DNA of 64,000 nucleotides, taken from NCBI GenBank assembly GCA_963678675.1, contig OY783193.1, positions 11,022,822 to 11,086,821 on the forward strand, written 5' to 3'. This DNA is from Xiphydria camelus (lineage: Eukaryota; Arthropoda; Insecta; Hymenoptera; Xiphydriidae). Under the pieces are notes generated by a model. It saw only the letters and a program-made list of their open reading frames with translations, did not search any database and was not told the DNA's origin. Positions 1-13,600 of the stretch are shown here, piece by piece (within the stretch, counting starts at the first letter, position 1; each line of letters opens with the position of its first letter). The position numbers and the translations under genes are program-made.

Positions 1-3000
1 TTTGACAATTGAAGATAATCGTCTTCCTGACAATTGAGGGTTCAATTTCTTTGTCATAATGCCACTGTAAAGATTTGTCAAGCGAGAATCATTTTCTAGC
101 GTATATACGATTTATAGCGCCATATTTTCAGTGTAGCTTAGTGGAAGAAAATGTTAGTTTGCCTACGAACTGTTGTAACAGCCAATGGAATAAAGAGAAT
201 AATTTATTTTAGCGAGGCTTTCTATTTCTCTGCTACCTCGTTGCCTTTCCCCACGAGTCCACGTCAAACGAAAATTCAAATAGTGAAAATTCACTTTCGT
301 AATTCATTTTCCAGCTTGAGAAATTAAATTGAAGAATTACTTTATTCGTATCAAGAGACTCGATAGAGTCTCGCGTCAACCGATATATGTTACTTGGACG
401 TTAGCAAAAATAGTTTTTTTCTTGAGATAACTATTTCAGTATTATAAAATCGACGGGCAAACAAGTTGGAAGTTTTAATTACATCAACATATTTAATACA
501 AAACGTTCTATCGCACTGTAACTCTTTGGTGTTCTATATTCTTAATATGTTGTGTATTTACGATTAACAAAAATGACGAATCATGCGACTAATCGGGATT
601 TTCAGGATCTGCTAATGCACTAGGTGGCAGCATGAACTGACTGACATGATCGCACTAATTGGGAAGATCCGAAAATGTCTTAGATGAAAAACTCCGCTAA
701 TCCATCAGAATGACATGCAGTGTATTACTTGTTCTGTAATTTTTGTACTTTTTAAAAATAAATCTTACCTTCAAAATTACTGGTTTTGTCTCCCTATTCT
801 TTTTCGTAGTCGCCGCATATAATCGGTTTACCGTCGACCAGTTATTCGCGAACAATAACGCGCAACGGGAGACCATTTAAAGAATTCAATGATTACTTTA
901 ATTTTATTCCATATCGTCCATTCTTATCGGATACATCGTAATAATTCCATAATACTTCGCGTATGTTAATCCGTACGTATTTAAAATATCCTTAACTCGT
1001 AACACTTTGCTTATAGTTTTTGACATTGTTTTGCATTGCATTTCAAATTTTATTCCCCATCGCCCTCCCCATCTCTTACGTTCGTTTAAAATTACCGACC
1101 GTATTATTCGCTACTTTATGTTTACGAATACAATTAGTTCTCTCGTCGCACCCTAATACGTTATAAATATATATATTACACGATTGCCGATTATTTACAG
1201 GTATTTGATAAACTTTTCGCTAGATGCAGCATTTCTTCTGGTTAATAATCACGTCGCAACAACGAAGTCGTTGGAAGGATCGAGAATAGGTTGCTAATTA
1301 ATTTACCAATCAAAATGACTATTCCTTTCAATGAGAGCTTAAATTCATGAAAAATTGCTAATGTCGCATCCTTTCTTATAGAAGCTAGCATGAAGAATAT
1401 CCGTACGCGCAATGCGCTTTCAATCAACACGATCACGTCGTGGACTCTTCCGATTTCTCTTTTGATTTTCAGGTCACTTAAGGCTCTTGCGATCTAAGGA
1501 AATACCAAAGTGAACGGATGCCTTTAAAATTCAAAATCTTGAAATCGTGGCAGGCTGAGGGCACTGGGCTCATTTATGCCCGGAGCCTATCACAATGAGA
1601 GACTTCTTCGCGTTATTGAGAATCGAAAGTAATTCGCTGCCTGTGTTCGACGATCGCATCGATGCGGATGACCTCTCGTTAGATAATACATAAGAAACTA
1701 CCACCCGGGCTAGTCCCGCGCGAACGACCGAACGCGTTTAGCTAGATCTTAATAAAAACTATTGAGCAAGTACAAAACGAGTATTTTTATTCGCATCTGA
1801 CTTCGAGTGAAGAGAGAGCGGGGGTAAATTGATTTTTGGCTGAAAGGAATCTTTGTAAATCCTCGCACGATTAGCCTAGTTCAATAGTAAACACAATTTT
1901 GCTCTAGTAGCAGCAAGATACGAACCGATCTGTGCGACGTAATATATCGGCTCGTTCAAAGCGGTCTCGTAAATTGTCAAAGTTTTGTATGAAAATTGCA
2001 AGCGCAGTAAGATTCGAGATGGTATATAGATATGTATTTTATGCACTGTTCGACTCGTAAAAGTACGTTGAGTTTCACTTCAAATTCGCTCGACTTCTTT
2101 TTTTAACGGCTCTTGCAGCTTCTTTCAGATCGTTTCCCCGAAAGTGTATCTCTTGTTTGATTAACATTTTGAATTCCGCGCCCATTCGATATTGCACAAA
2201 CAAAATTGGCCTTTGATTCGCCATCGTATCTCAACGGAGTAATTCATTGCGTAACGCAGCAAGGTACATCCCTTTAAATCGTACTTCTATCGGTTGCAAT
2301 TCCTGTAGTCTGCAGAATAATTTCAGTTATATTTTCTTAGAGATAGGGGATATAAGTCCTTACGTATGTATTTCCATCACTTCTTTAACGTATGTATTAA
2401 TGGCATGAATTATGCAGTTACGGAAAGTATTCACATACATATATGTAGGTATATTAAACTTGCCCCTATCTAGAATTATATGTACAAACTGGAACGCGTC
2501 TCGTTATCTATGTACAACTCCCCACGCGATTAGACCGTAAAACTAAGTCGAATGTACGGTTATTTTCTTTACAAAAAATTAGTAAACCCCAATGCCACCC
2601 CTATATCGCGTGCTCTACATCATGTATACGTAATGTTTTTTTGGCCATGTCAGCTACGTATATCATTTTCCCTTAAAGTTAGTTCTTTGGTCGTCGGTCA
2701 TATTTACACGTAAACACTGACAGACGCGAGTGTATGTATACAACAGTTTATGGGCGTATTACTATATTTAATGTATACTATGATTAACATTGCTCTTAAC
2801 GACTAGAATATATATATATATTATATACAGGAGGGGAGAATATAAAACTTAGCTGCATCTACCGTAACTATTATTTACGTTATGATCACAGAGAAAACCT
2901 GCGGAGCATCGGTTCATAAAAGTGTGATTTTTTCTTTCCTCGTGCAACCCACTTTTAACCGCTGCACCTCTCGTCGGCGTCTGCTATACATATACATGTA

Positions 3001-4459
3001 TTATGTGCACATGTGAGATCGCCACGCGCCACCAAATCTCGTATACTCTGTGATTTTTGTGCTCGCGTGATCAGTTATGCATAATGTACCGGAAGTACGC
3101 GAGCATAGATGTTTCATGTTTCTAGGAGCAGGCAATTCCGCCGTACCGATATGCATTTTCGCGTACATCCGGTATGTGTACGGAAGATCGAGCACGATTT
3201 CTTTTGTCGACTCGATAATACGCGTACAATTCACCTATAATATGGACACTATACGTCTCTCTCTGTTCTAATTTTCCCACTTAATTTCTTCACAGCACAA
3301 AAATCGATTGCGACTAGTACGTATATCTAAATTGTCTCATTTCGTCGCTGTGTAATTCTATATGAACTAACTAAGGAGTCGTTTTAAAGTTTCGTCATAT
3401 GCGACTTCTGTTTATGACACGTGGAAAAACTTCATTATGGTACCTAGATCATTCTATAGAGTATCGAAACATTTTGCTATTTGCAAGCCATTTTTGGCAA
3501 CGTATCTCGATGCACGATAATTCTCTCGTCGTACAGGGTTGCTTGGATCGCAAATGACATGCTAATAAATGCGTATGAACAAACGCGTAATTTATATACG
3601 TATGTGCTTTATATTAATTAGGCTCGTCGAAAATCTTACGAAGTAGAAACCTTACCCTTATGAAAGTTGAATCGCTTATTCGAAAAACAGCGCAACTCAT
3701 TCAAACTAAAATTCCAAAAGTTATACTTAACAGCTCCGAATGAGTTTGAATTCATTATGTGAGCTCTCGGTAATACCTTCTCGAATTTCATAACAATTAA
3801 TTTGTGTCGTTTTTCAAATAACTGATTCAGATACTATACAGTCTAACGTTCCAATAATTCACAATTTCGAATGGGGATTTTTTCTCATAGTCGTTTCTCC
3901 TCCTTAATATTTTGAGGAGTGGGCGGTGGATTATTGGGAGGATCGACTGTATTTACTTAAAGCCTACGCGTAATTTTAAAGAACTATATAGTACCTAACC
4001 CTACATCTATCGAAGTAAATATCCGTCTCAACTATGAATCGTACAATTTGTACGGTCGAGATAATTACAGGAATGTGAAGCGCAATCGTTATAGACACCG
4101 TACATCGAGTTTTTCTTCATTTTACGAAGCGCGAGGTGGTGATAGATATATAGGACTACTCGTTATCTTTTTCATAATTTCCATGTTTCGTTATGTTTCA
4201 AATATTCCGCTTTCGGCATTACGAATACAGAGATATGATTTTACTAAGTCTTTCAGCAGTTTTTACGAACATGTCGATTTACGACTGGATTAAAATTGTT
4301 ATACTTATCTTCCGACATTAATTCCAAATTATCTCATTAGTTGGTACTCCTATACATCTTTCTGCCTCTTTTTTCCTCCCTTCACACGATAACGGCTTTC
4401 TTAGAAATCGGCTTCATGTCGGCCTGTCGAACAGGTTCTATAATATAATTAGTTTCCTG
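1..4459 (-). other. Downstream flank, probable 3' UTR of the receptor gene
   Basis: AT-rich, no convincing coding frame on either strand and no clear inverted-repeat element. Read on the minus strand below the stop, an ATTAAA lies at 2767-2772 and the first AATAAA I found is at 1786-1791. Either would imply a long 3' UTR (1.7-2.7 kb), common for neuronal receptors. Which one is used cannot be told from sequence. Confidence 0.35.
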
Positions 4460-4686
4460 CTATAAAGAAACGTCTTTTTGGCCGACCGGTCCATTGCCTA
4501 TCCTCGTATTGTTCATCTGCTTCGCCGGTACGGGATTTTCTCTCGCTTCCTTGCTATTGAGTTCCTTGACGAGCGAAATGGGAACGGAGTTTGGCTCCTT
4601 CGCGCTTGCCAGTGTCTGAGTCGAGCGGGAAACTAGGGTGGGCGGTGGCTTCCCGTTCTTTCGATCCTTCAGCTCGATGTCGTAAT
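4460..4686 (-). CDS. mtt: mGluR-like receptor, last coding exon (cytoplasmic C-terminus)
   Basis: 227 bp: two bases completing His, 74 codons and TAG. Acceptor TTTATTCAAG. Residues include [40 protein letters not shown] and the end [11 protein letters not shown]. Support comes from exact phase match with exon 13, an uninterrupted frame, a charged and proline-rich composition suited to a receptor tail, and GC content higher than the flanks. The last four residues, DVSL (hydrophobic at 0 and -2), fit a class II PDZ ligand. It is less certain than the conserved exons because receptor tails diverge fast. Confidence 0.82.
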
Positions 4687-7600
4687 CTTGAATAAACGGA
4701 TACTATTTATTATCATAAACAAATTTCAAATATAAGCATTTTTTGTAAAGAAACTCTTCGAAGTGTGATACCCGTTACCGAACATTTTTTAAAAATTATG
4801 CAGATTTTAAATTGACAGACAATTAACAAATTAAACAGTATTTTTTAAAATATTTGTAGTTTAACACTTTTGCTACTGTCTGTACCAAATTTGGTACACA
4901 ACTGCATTTAATAGTAATAGACACTAGGAAGATCCAGTATAGTAAAAGTGTTAAGTATATGAAATTTAAATAAGATCGAAATTGAGCACTTCGAAAAGTT
5001 TTCTCGTTAGGAAGATTTTCTCGTTAGGAAGATGTTCGGGAGAATGCGAAAACTACCCCAAATTAGTCGCGTTGTAAAATATCTCCCCCATTCCCCCCCG
5101 CCCTTGAAGCCAAGCTTGCGTCGGAGCTAGGTGCGAGTTATAAAAAATTAATTAACACAGATATGCTGTGAAGTTTGCAAAGTTTCGTGAGTATCCGTCT
5201 TATGTCGGTTGTCCAAGTACGTAGGCGACCGAGACTTGCGTACTTAAGCGTAGATCCGAGGTGCATGAAACTGTGTCGAACCTCGGTGCGAGATGGCGGT
5301 ACTGGGTAAGTAGTTTTAAGGCCTCCGAGAAATTAATTAAATATTTCTAGCCGGCAAAAAACAGCTGTCAGACGAACAGGTCCGAGAAAGTTTAAATGGG
5401 ATGAATATGGAGGGGGGGGGGGGAGGGGAGGGAGGATTCACGGGGGCCTTTTCTTCTTCTTTTTCTCTTCCCGAACGTCGCGCTCAAATAATTTTCATTC
5501 TCATTATCATAGAAACGGGGTTATAATCATCGTGCAAATTTATTTGCGTTAAGAGCGGCGGGTACTGAAGAAATTATTGTAGGGATTAAGCAACGTGACA
5601 GTTAATCGAAGACGCGTACATATATTAATACACAGAGAAAAAGAATTAGTTGGATCTATTAAAAATTAATCGCGGGGTCGCAAGTAAATATATATTCATA
5701 TCAATGAAATTTTTTAACACATCAATTGAGGGGGTCAGTGGAAAAGTGGTATAAGTGACAATTTGGATTATTTGAGTTAACTGCAAAAATGCATAGTTGT
5801 AAAAAAAATGGCATAAGTGTACAATGGTATGGTTTCCACTTATATCACTTTTTTTTCTAAACAGATATTTACCTTAACTATGCATTTTTGTAGTTAACTC
5901 AAATAATTCAAAATTGTGACTTGTACAATGGTATGGTTTCCACTTATACCACTTTTTTTTCTAAACAGATATTTACCTTAACTATGAATTTCTGCAGTTA
6001 ACTCAAATAATTCAAAATTGTGACTTGTACCACTTTTCCACTGACCCCCTCAATTAGACATCTCTTCCTTACAACCACATGGAATAGTATGTGATTGCAA
6101 GAAAGAAATATTTAATTAATATGAAAAAAGATTTAATAAAAAAATTTTCGGCTTTCGCGGTCATGTTTGCGAAACCTTGGCAAAATAATATTTTTGGACG
6201 CGGTTACCACCCGGAAGCCAAGAGTAGTAATACTCATAACTCTAAAGATTTAATTGATGTAAGTAAATAATAACTTGCGACCCCGCAAGTAATTTTCAGT
6301 AGATCCAACTAATTCTGTTTCTCTGTGTACGATGAAATCTTGAGATCTCCATCTTATGCAGATCTATTTTAATATCGTACTAGACCATTTGCACGCGCAA
6401 GCGCGCGCCTAAAACGTTTTTCATAACGACATTCACATAATTACTTCAGCACTAATTTCATCAAATTGAATTTCCCCGCTTTAACTATCGAATACTATAT
6501 CGATATCGATTATCAACAAGCCAATGGGGATAGGTGACCATGGCTTTCGATTAGATCGTGCTGGATTTTATTAGATAGGATCATCTTACGTTCGCTCTGC
6601 GTGGAGCAGTCGATGGTGGTGATGACATGCTTCTTGACAGCCTTGTTCTGATCGCACGTCGCGGCGGTCAAAGTGACAGCGGCCATCATACTCGAGGCGT
6701 TGGTCCCCGTGACCGCGGAACTCTTCGTCGTGCTGTACCTGGCGGGCATCATGCTCTGTCGCACGTTCCTCTCGGGTCGAATCAAGATGATGTAGAGCTG
6801 TTCGAGTGAGAGCGAGAGGGGTGAGGGTGTATCGATTAAACCCGTGGCCATCGAGCATAAGCGAGCGGTACCGTTATTGTATGGACCCATGTACGAGCAC
6901 CCGGAGGCGTATGCATAACTGGCTTCGCGATGTACGGGTTGTGTTACGCCACCGAAGATTAACGAGGGATGCAGGAAATTCGTACAGAGGAATTTACCGG
7001 ACGCGCCCTCCGCGGGGCTTACCTTCGGGCCGAAGAGGCAGGCTATGGTTACGGACGCGGAGAGGCTGATGGTCACGGACATCGAGGTGATCCTCAGCGC
7101 TACGTGATTTCCCGTTCCGAAGTATAGCGGGACAAAGGCCAGCCATATAACGCAAGTCGTGTACATGGTGAAGCCTGGGGGGAAACCGGTAAATTCGGTC
7201 TTTAAATAAAAAAAATATTCATATTCCTATATTCAATTTGTAATCAGGATCCATATTCAATATCACACAAAAAAGAAAATGTACGAAAAAATAATTATTC
7301 GCTGAGTTGTAAATGCGTTTCTCTCTGCGGCATCGCGACGTCATCGAAACGCCAGAGAGACGCACTTATGCTAAGTAACGAGAGAGATAGACTTACAGCA
7401 CGATGACGTAGCTGCATTTTTAGATGTCATTTTGCAGCTTAGATAAGCCCGAAAATGAAAAATGAAAAAATACGGAGTAAATAATTTTGCCTACATTTTT
7501 CGAATCTGCGGTAAAAAAATTACTTAAAACCGAATTGTCTAGAGGGACGTGGAATTGGTACAGTTATTTACGGGGTGATGGCTACGATTATTGCCCGTTC

Positions 7601-10600
7601 GTTCGAGCGGATTGACCGCCTCGAAATCATTAACAACAGGAAATTGAGAAGCGAAAGCACACACACACATTCGCTATATGTAAATCCACAAGACTTTCCG
7701 CGAATATCCATCGTCATCCGAATGGTCGCTACGACGTATATTTAAAACGACGCGATTGCAATTCGGAGAGATACAAGAAGCACCAACCGATGTGTTTGCT
7801 CTCGTTGAACGCCTCGGGAATCTTCCTGGTCAGTATGGCGTACACCGTGCAAACCACGATCAACAGAATGGGGTACGAGAATGCAATCATGTAGCTCGCG
7901 TCGATGTAGCTATTGCATACGAGCAGATTATCCTCTCTGGTGGGATAGTGGTACATTGCTTTCGCCGGATCGATCACCATCCACACGCCGTTGATCAGGA
8001 TCTGCACGCCGACTAGCCCCGAGCAGATGATCAATTGGGATCGCGGCGAGATGAAGGACGGTCGTTTGGCGCTATGCTTGCCGGCGTTGAAGATGCGCGC
8101 TATCCTGTTGGTCTTCGTCAACAGGGCCGCGTAGACCACGGTGAAGCAGAAGCCGGCGGCGAATCTGAGAGAGAAGAGGGAAATAAATTCTATACGTTAT
8201 ATGTATCATACGAGTCTAAACTTACTCGCCGGGAAAGAAACTTTCATTATTATTATCTTATTATTTATGAACTTTTGACCTTCATCGATATGAGACTTTA
8301 TTGTGGATAGAAGTGTAATCTTCAAGAATGTATTATACAAACATGAGTCAAACGCTCATAGATAATGAGATAATAGAGATTCGAGTTTCTTTCCTGGTGA
8401 GTAAGTTCGGACTCATACTGCACTGTTAAACATTTCATTTGAAAATTCAAATAAAAGCAACTGAAGCAATTGTCAACTACATTTGTATCTATTATAAAAT
8501 GTCATACGAAATAATAAATTGTCATGTCCATAATGTCCTTTTGTCTTAAATTATAGTCAAGAAAATGAATACTAATTATAAGTATTCAAGTACTACTGAA
8601 AATTCAGGCTTTTTCGATTCTCAAGATTCAAACTATTTTTATCCGTATACAGAGGGTGACATTTTGAAAACTTGCCACCCCAATATCTCAGAAAGTTACA
8701 AAGATTTTCTAAAAAAAAATACGGTTTCGGCAGTGGAGAGGGGGAACCAAAATGACATAATCGGAGACGCACCCACTCCAACCTCCTTAGGGGTAGCCCC
8801 CCCCAACTTTGTAATCTTAAATAGCAACACCCCATGTGTGATACAGCGTTGAAAAGCTCTCAAAAAATGCTTTACAACGACACCAAATTTTGGTACCTTT
8901 CGATGAGTAGTTTTCGCGCAAATCGAGAAAGAAACTGCTAGAAGTAAGTTTTGTCAATTTATTTATTAAAGGTCAATTATGTTACAATAAATTTTCGAAG
9001 TGATTTCCATCACCTGATCTTACTCCCTGCGATTTCTCCTTATGGGGACATCTGAAATCTGTTGTTTGTCAAACTCAACCAGCGAGCATTAACCAACTGA
9101 AACAGAGAATTATGCAAGAATGTCGCAAAATTTCAAGAACAACATTGGAAAAAGTTCGAAAAATCAATGGAAATCATTTTGAAAATTTATTGTAACGTAA
9201 CTGACCTTTAATAAATAAATTGACAACTTACTTCTAGCAGTTTCTTTCTTGATTTGCGCAAAAACTACTCATCGAAAGATATCAAAATTTGGTGTTGTTG
9301 TAAAGCATTTTTAGAGAGCTTTCCAACGCTGTGTCACACATGGGGGGTTGCTATTTAAGATTACAAAATTGGGGGGGCTACCCCTAAGGGGGTTGGATTT
9401 GGTTTCCCCTCTCCACTCCCGAAACCGTATTTTTTGTTTTAGAAAATCTCTGTAACTTTCTGAGATATTAGGGTGGCAATTTTTCAAAATGTCACCCTGT
9501 ATATGTGGTCATACATTCGTTGCTGCTATTTCTTTGGAATCCTCGGATCGCCCTACAGTCGTACACGCCAATTACTTAGCGGATTGAACGTAACTTGTTT
9601 GCTGACCATAAGAAACGAAATTTATGACACAGGCTAATCGAGTGTGAACTACGGGTATTCATGCTTCGGTCGTTCTCGGAAAATTAACGCGCCGTTTCTG
9701 GGTCGTCGAATATTTCTACCATCGTGTAATTCGTATGGGTATCGTCGGAGACGTTTGACGAGGGTCAAGGGGCAAGTGCGCGGATGTGCCCGAGGTAATA
9801 ATCAGATACAAGGCATTGCTGCAAGGATATAAAGCTCCGTAGATGTACGCTATATCGCACCCCCGCTTCAGAAATGACACAACTCAAAATTTCGACTTAA
9901 CACAGTTTTGAAACAACCACGGTATACTATACTACCAAGAACGCTAAGGCCAACATTACTATGTTACAAAAAGTAGTTCAAAACGGTTCAGGTAAATTTA
10001 ATAATTAATCTGATTTTAAGCAAATCTAAAATCTGCCTTAAAGTTCATTGTAAATTTTTTGAGTTGTGCCATTTCTGAAGCAGAGGTGCGATATATCCTG
10101 CAGAATACGCAAGCCAGGCAGGGGCGTCACTTCACATGGATGTGCAACTATCTTCGTCCTCCTCGGGAAAAGCTGCCCGAAAGCACGACTCTTTCTTCAC
10201 AGCTGACGAATTTTCGTGTGTCGGAAAAAAGTAATTCGAACCCGCCACGAGATTCCGCTTTAATCCTTACGGCTTGTAAATGCTAATGTGCACGTGACGC
10301 CGGGAACGGTTCGCCGAGCGAAAAATTTCACGCACCCTCCGTCGAATGTGTTTATAGCGGGGTGTATATGTGTGTGAGCGGTACACAAATATTCACCCGT
10401 TTCTCTCTCGAGGGACGTACTATAAATACCGCGCCGTGAGAGAAAAGTTATTTAAATATTTCCTTCAAACAAGTTGATCCTTCGACAATTCTTCTGATAA
10501 TGCGCACAGTGGAATGTACTTATCTTCCGGGGGGGGAGTGAGAATTTCCCTCGGTTCATTAGAAGTTGACGTTTCGCACCGTTCGCTACTCTCGACGTGA

Positions 10601-13600
10601 CGTTTCGAAGGGAGGACACGCGATTTACATTAGCCATGACGAAGGCAGCGGAAGATAATACGCTTGAGTTGGGGATGTGATGAATGAAATATTTCTTTTT
10701 TACTATAAATTTCAACAACGCAATTTAAAAGTATATATTGTTCATCGCCAATACACTTCGAGCAAAGGATATTAAAATTCAGCAAAATATATACTCCCTT
10801 GACCCCGTAACAAGAGATTAACGCACGTAGGAAATTCGTATCTCACCTCTGAATGCCGCATACGATGTCGGTGGGTTTGAGAACGAGGGCAAAGGTCACC
10901 AAGTAACAGAGCAATATACCGGAGAGGAGAACGTAGGACAATTCCCGGCCGGAAGCTCGAACCACCGGGGTGTCGTTGTGTTTCAGAAACACACCGCCGA
11001 CGAACAGAGTGACCTGCGAGTGAAATCAGAGGGAACGCGAGACATATAAATTGATTTCTCATTCCGCGATTCAATTTCGAAACCGCGCACGGATTCCGGA
11101 CAACAGATGTTCACCAGTATTCCGGTAGACGAGAAGGACATCGCGCCGATAGCCCATCCGCTCTCCGGTTTCAGGAATACCTCCGGGATGTCGCGGCAAC
11201 TGGAGTGTGTCTTGTCCGGAACGGTGCCTTGAGGACAGTGGATGCACTGGGTCTCGTCTTCGGGGTGTCTTATCTGCTCGAAGTGAAATTTTATGAGAAA
11301 ATCGTCATTACGATTTCCTTCATTTTGCCAATTTATTATTCTTTTATTTTTATATATTATCAAAACGTTCGTTTTTAGAGAGATTTTCAACATGCGAGTA
11401 AATCTGTTCCGAGAACAACAAATTGGCCTAAGGAATTGTAGCTTCATCACAGTTTCATCGCAGTACTGATATTTTGCCGGAGGGCACAGATCAGACAGGT
11501 TTCGCTAACGAGAAAAGCCAGATACGCGTCAGTAGTATAGCAACGTTTTGCGTCAGCCACGAAGGTAACTCCATTGGCCGAGCAACGTCACGACTACTGT
11601 GCGATGGGGCGTCGGAAGAGGGAAAGAGCAAGAGAGAGGGAGGGGGTGAGATGGTCTGACGGACGGATAACGCGTTAATTCACTCAAGGGCTTAGGTCTC
11701 TTCCGGCAGAGGAACAACGCGAAATAAACAAAATGAGTTACAGTTGTTCAGGTGCAGTAAGATGAAGGAAAAGAGAGGGAGGAAAAGGGAGTGAGAGAGA
11801 GAGAGAGTGTGCAATACGTCCCTCTTACGTTTGTAGTAGTAAAAATCCGATAGAATTCAGAATTTACGAAGAAATTAATTATAAAGTAACTAATATTTTG
11901 AATTTATTCCTCATTGATGACGTCATATCAAGGCTCATGAAGATAATGTTTATAATAACGATAGCAATTGCGGTTATCTTCATGAACCTTGATATGACGT
12001 CATCAATGCCGAATAAATTCAAAATATTAATTACTTTTTAATAATTAATTTCTCCGTAAATTCTTAACGGATTTCAATAAAATCAATTGCATTGTGTCCG
12101 TAATTTTTTAATGAACATAGGGCTTTTCTCTGGGTCAGTGGTTTAAGAACACTCGGTATATTCGTAAATAAATGCCCGGTATTACAGAAAATAGGGAAAA
12201 TAATTTCCAGTCTTATTGAAATGTATATATATATACGTATATATCTGAAAATCTCCATTCAGAGGACATAATTTAAGGGTTATCCACTCAGAGGGGATGT
12301 CTATTCCTCTCCCGTTAACGGGAGTCTCGTAATTCGCACCTCCACCCTCAAAGGACTTTCCCTCCTCTTGATCGTTATTACCGAGATTACCAGGGACGAT
12401 AAATTCATGCCGACAATATTTGTAATCGCTTTTTCGATCTTCCTTCGCAGCGAATCAACGCTCTCGGGGAAAGCGGTAAATGTCCAAAGATTGAGAGAAA
12501 GAGAGGAGGAGGGGGAGGGAGAATTGGGAAACTGAAAGCGAGAGGGAATGTAAGGGAAGTTCGTGCTTTAAACGGGAGGGAAGACGATCCTCCTCTTCAA
12601 TTCTGGTGACTACTCGGCAAATTACAGCCCTTTTCACCCTCTCCCCCTTTCCACCCTACGCCTTCATCCACTCCGGTCGATGAAGGGTGCGTCAAAGCGG
12701 AAGGGTTAGACGTTACCTCACTTCGAAGAGGAAATACCGACCTGATATTGCGTGCAGTTGAAGCAGTGCCAACAGCAGCTCTCGCCCTCCACGTACTTCT
12801 TTGCCTGGCCGATATCGCAGGGTAGGGAGCACACACTCTCCGGCGGCTGGGGGTGGCCCATCTTGAATTGAATCTCTGAAAGGAACGGGGTGATACACTG
12901 CGGAGAGACGTTTCGCCACGCGCGGCTGCACCACGCGATGAAAGAAATCGCGGGGCATCGGTGTTCATCGATCGAGAATACCTGCAGCCGTCTCTGCGGG
13001 ACAGTGCATTACGCGGCGACGCCTCTCTCACCTGACATGTTGAGGTGCAGCTCACCCTCCATGTATTCGCCGACGCGAATCCATCTGTACTTGCCAGGCG
13101 TTATTTGCTTGAAGTGAATGATGTTGTAGCGCGCGGGGCCGTCTCCGTTCTTGTCGAATCTGAATTTGTCGCCGCTCAAACCTTCGAGGAAGATGTTTCT
13201 CGTTTACTTCGGGAGGAATTTGGTGCATTCGTTTTCAAGGGAAAAGGAATTGTTATTGATTTAGCCATTATGATAAAATATTCCTGCAATATTAATGAAT
13301 TATGGCGTTTTGAGAAGATCGTGTTCACCAAATATTTGAATTGGAATTTCTGGAATTGGATTCTCGGTTACTCTATTCGTTGTATTTTTTTATGCTGATT
13401 TCGAAAATCACAGTTATTAAGTTGATATCTCAAAGGAGCTATCAACTCGTAAGATATGTGTGTGTGTGTGTGGAGCGATTTTACTACAAGAAAAATATTT
13501 TTCACCCATAAAATAACCCCGATACCTTATATTTCCTTTGCTATATCGACCTATTAATCATAATTTTTATAAACAGCGTTAAAAAGTAGGATTGATTCCA

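Larger units (their letters stand above)
5631..6327. mobile_element. MITE, CACAGAGAAAAA ends, TA-flanked, with two internal insertions
   Basis: Ends CACAGAGAAAAAGAATTAG and its inverted copy form an approximately 55 bp terminal repeat, flanked by TA at 5629-5630 and 6328-6329. A close relative without insertions is at 35774-36032. This copy is longer because it carries a 332 bp element at 5724-6055 and a 106 bp insertion at 6138-6243. Confidence 0.85.

Noticed and set aside
6513..7166. Single 217-codon exon spanning TM6 to the tail
   Set aside because: The 75 codons in the middle do not match the family and are bounded by good GT and AG sites that restore [12 protein letters not shown] exactly. 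Kept only as a possible retained-intron form.
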